NCBI GenBank assembly: GCA_030617485.1
Contig: JAUWVK010000093.1
Coordinates: 1 to 6,149, forward strand
Length of the DNA stretch: 6,149 nt
Reading direction: 5' to 3'
Source of the DNA: Gammaproteobacteria bacterium
Lineage (GTDB): Bacteria > Pseudomonadota > Gammaproteobacteria > SZUA-152
A program made the translations under genes and the position numbers. The notes under the pieces are model-generated. The model worked only from the letters and a program-made list of their open reading frames with translations. It did not search any database and was not told the origin of the DNA. Shown in pieces: positions 6,119 to 6,149 of the stretch (positions are counted from its first letter, which is position 1; every line of letters starts with the position of its first letter).

Positions 6119-6149
6119 CGGGTCACTCAATGAGTGGCCCGATTTTTTT
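6119..6149 (+). terminator. Rho-independent terminator of the porin/PstS-like operon
   Basis: A 10-bp stem, CGGGTCACTC (6119-6128) with GAGTGGCCCG (6132-6141), contains one T-G wobble and closes on a 3-base loop. It is followed by A and at least seven T residues up to the window end. It lies 27 bases after the PstS-like stop, so it ends the two-gene unit. Confidence 0.9.

Overview
The window looks like chromosomal DNA of a gammaproteobacterium, probably marine or otherwise aquatic. The reasons are moderate G+C content, a large membrane-bound GGDEF-EAL enzyme, a TauE/SafE-type exporter, and an outer-membrane porin with very acidic loops encoded next to a small PstS-like periplasmic protein. 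I cannot name the genus. All genes are on the + strand; I saw no tRNA, rRNA, CRISPR array or mobile element.

Layout: (1) Bases 1-258 are the 3' end of an aldehyde dehydrogenase gene of the succinate-semialdehyde dehydrogenase type. (2) Its stop overlaps the start of a 1018-residue six-TM/HAMP/GAF/PAS/GGDEF/EAL protein (255-3311). Both catalytic domains keep their key residues. (3) A 265-residue TauE/SafE family permease (3337-4134) follows after 25 bases. No terminator separates these three, so they probably form one transcription unit. (4) An AT-rich gap (4135-4445) holds two related TATGG...ATCATAA dyads 22 bp apart, and a good sigma70-like promoter just before the next gene. (5) A second unit holds a 393-residue acidic porin (4446-5627) and a 148-residue basic PstS-like protein (5646-6092). 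It ends in a strong intrinsic terminator (6119-6149).

The first unit couples a metabolic dehydrogenase, a c-di-GMP turnover enzyme and an anion exporter, which could link a metabolic or redox cue to c-di-GMP, though the sequence does not prove this. The second unit is self-contained: an outer-membrane channel plus a one-lobe-sized periplasmic binding-like protein, with no ABC permease or ATPase. Their opposite net charges (about -32 for the porin and +10 for the small protein, by hand count) and an EF-hand-like loop in the porin make this pair the best candidate for an undescribed system here.
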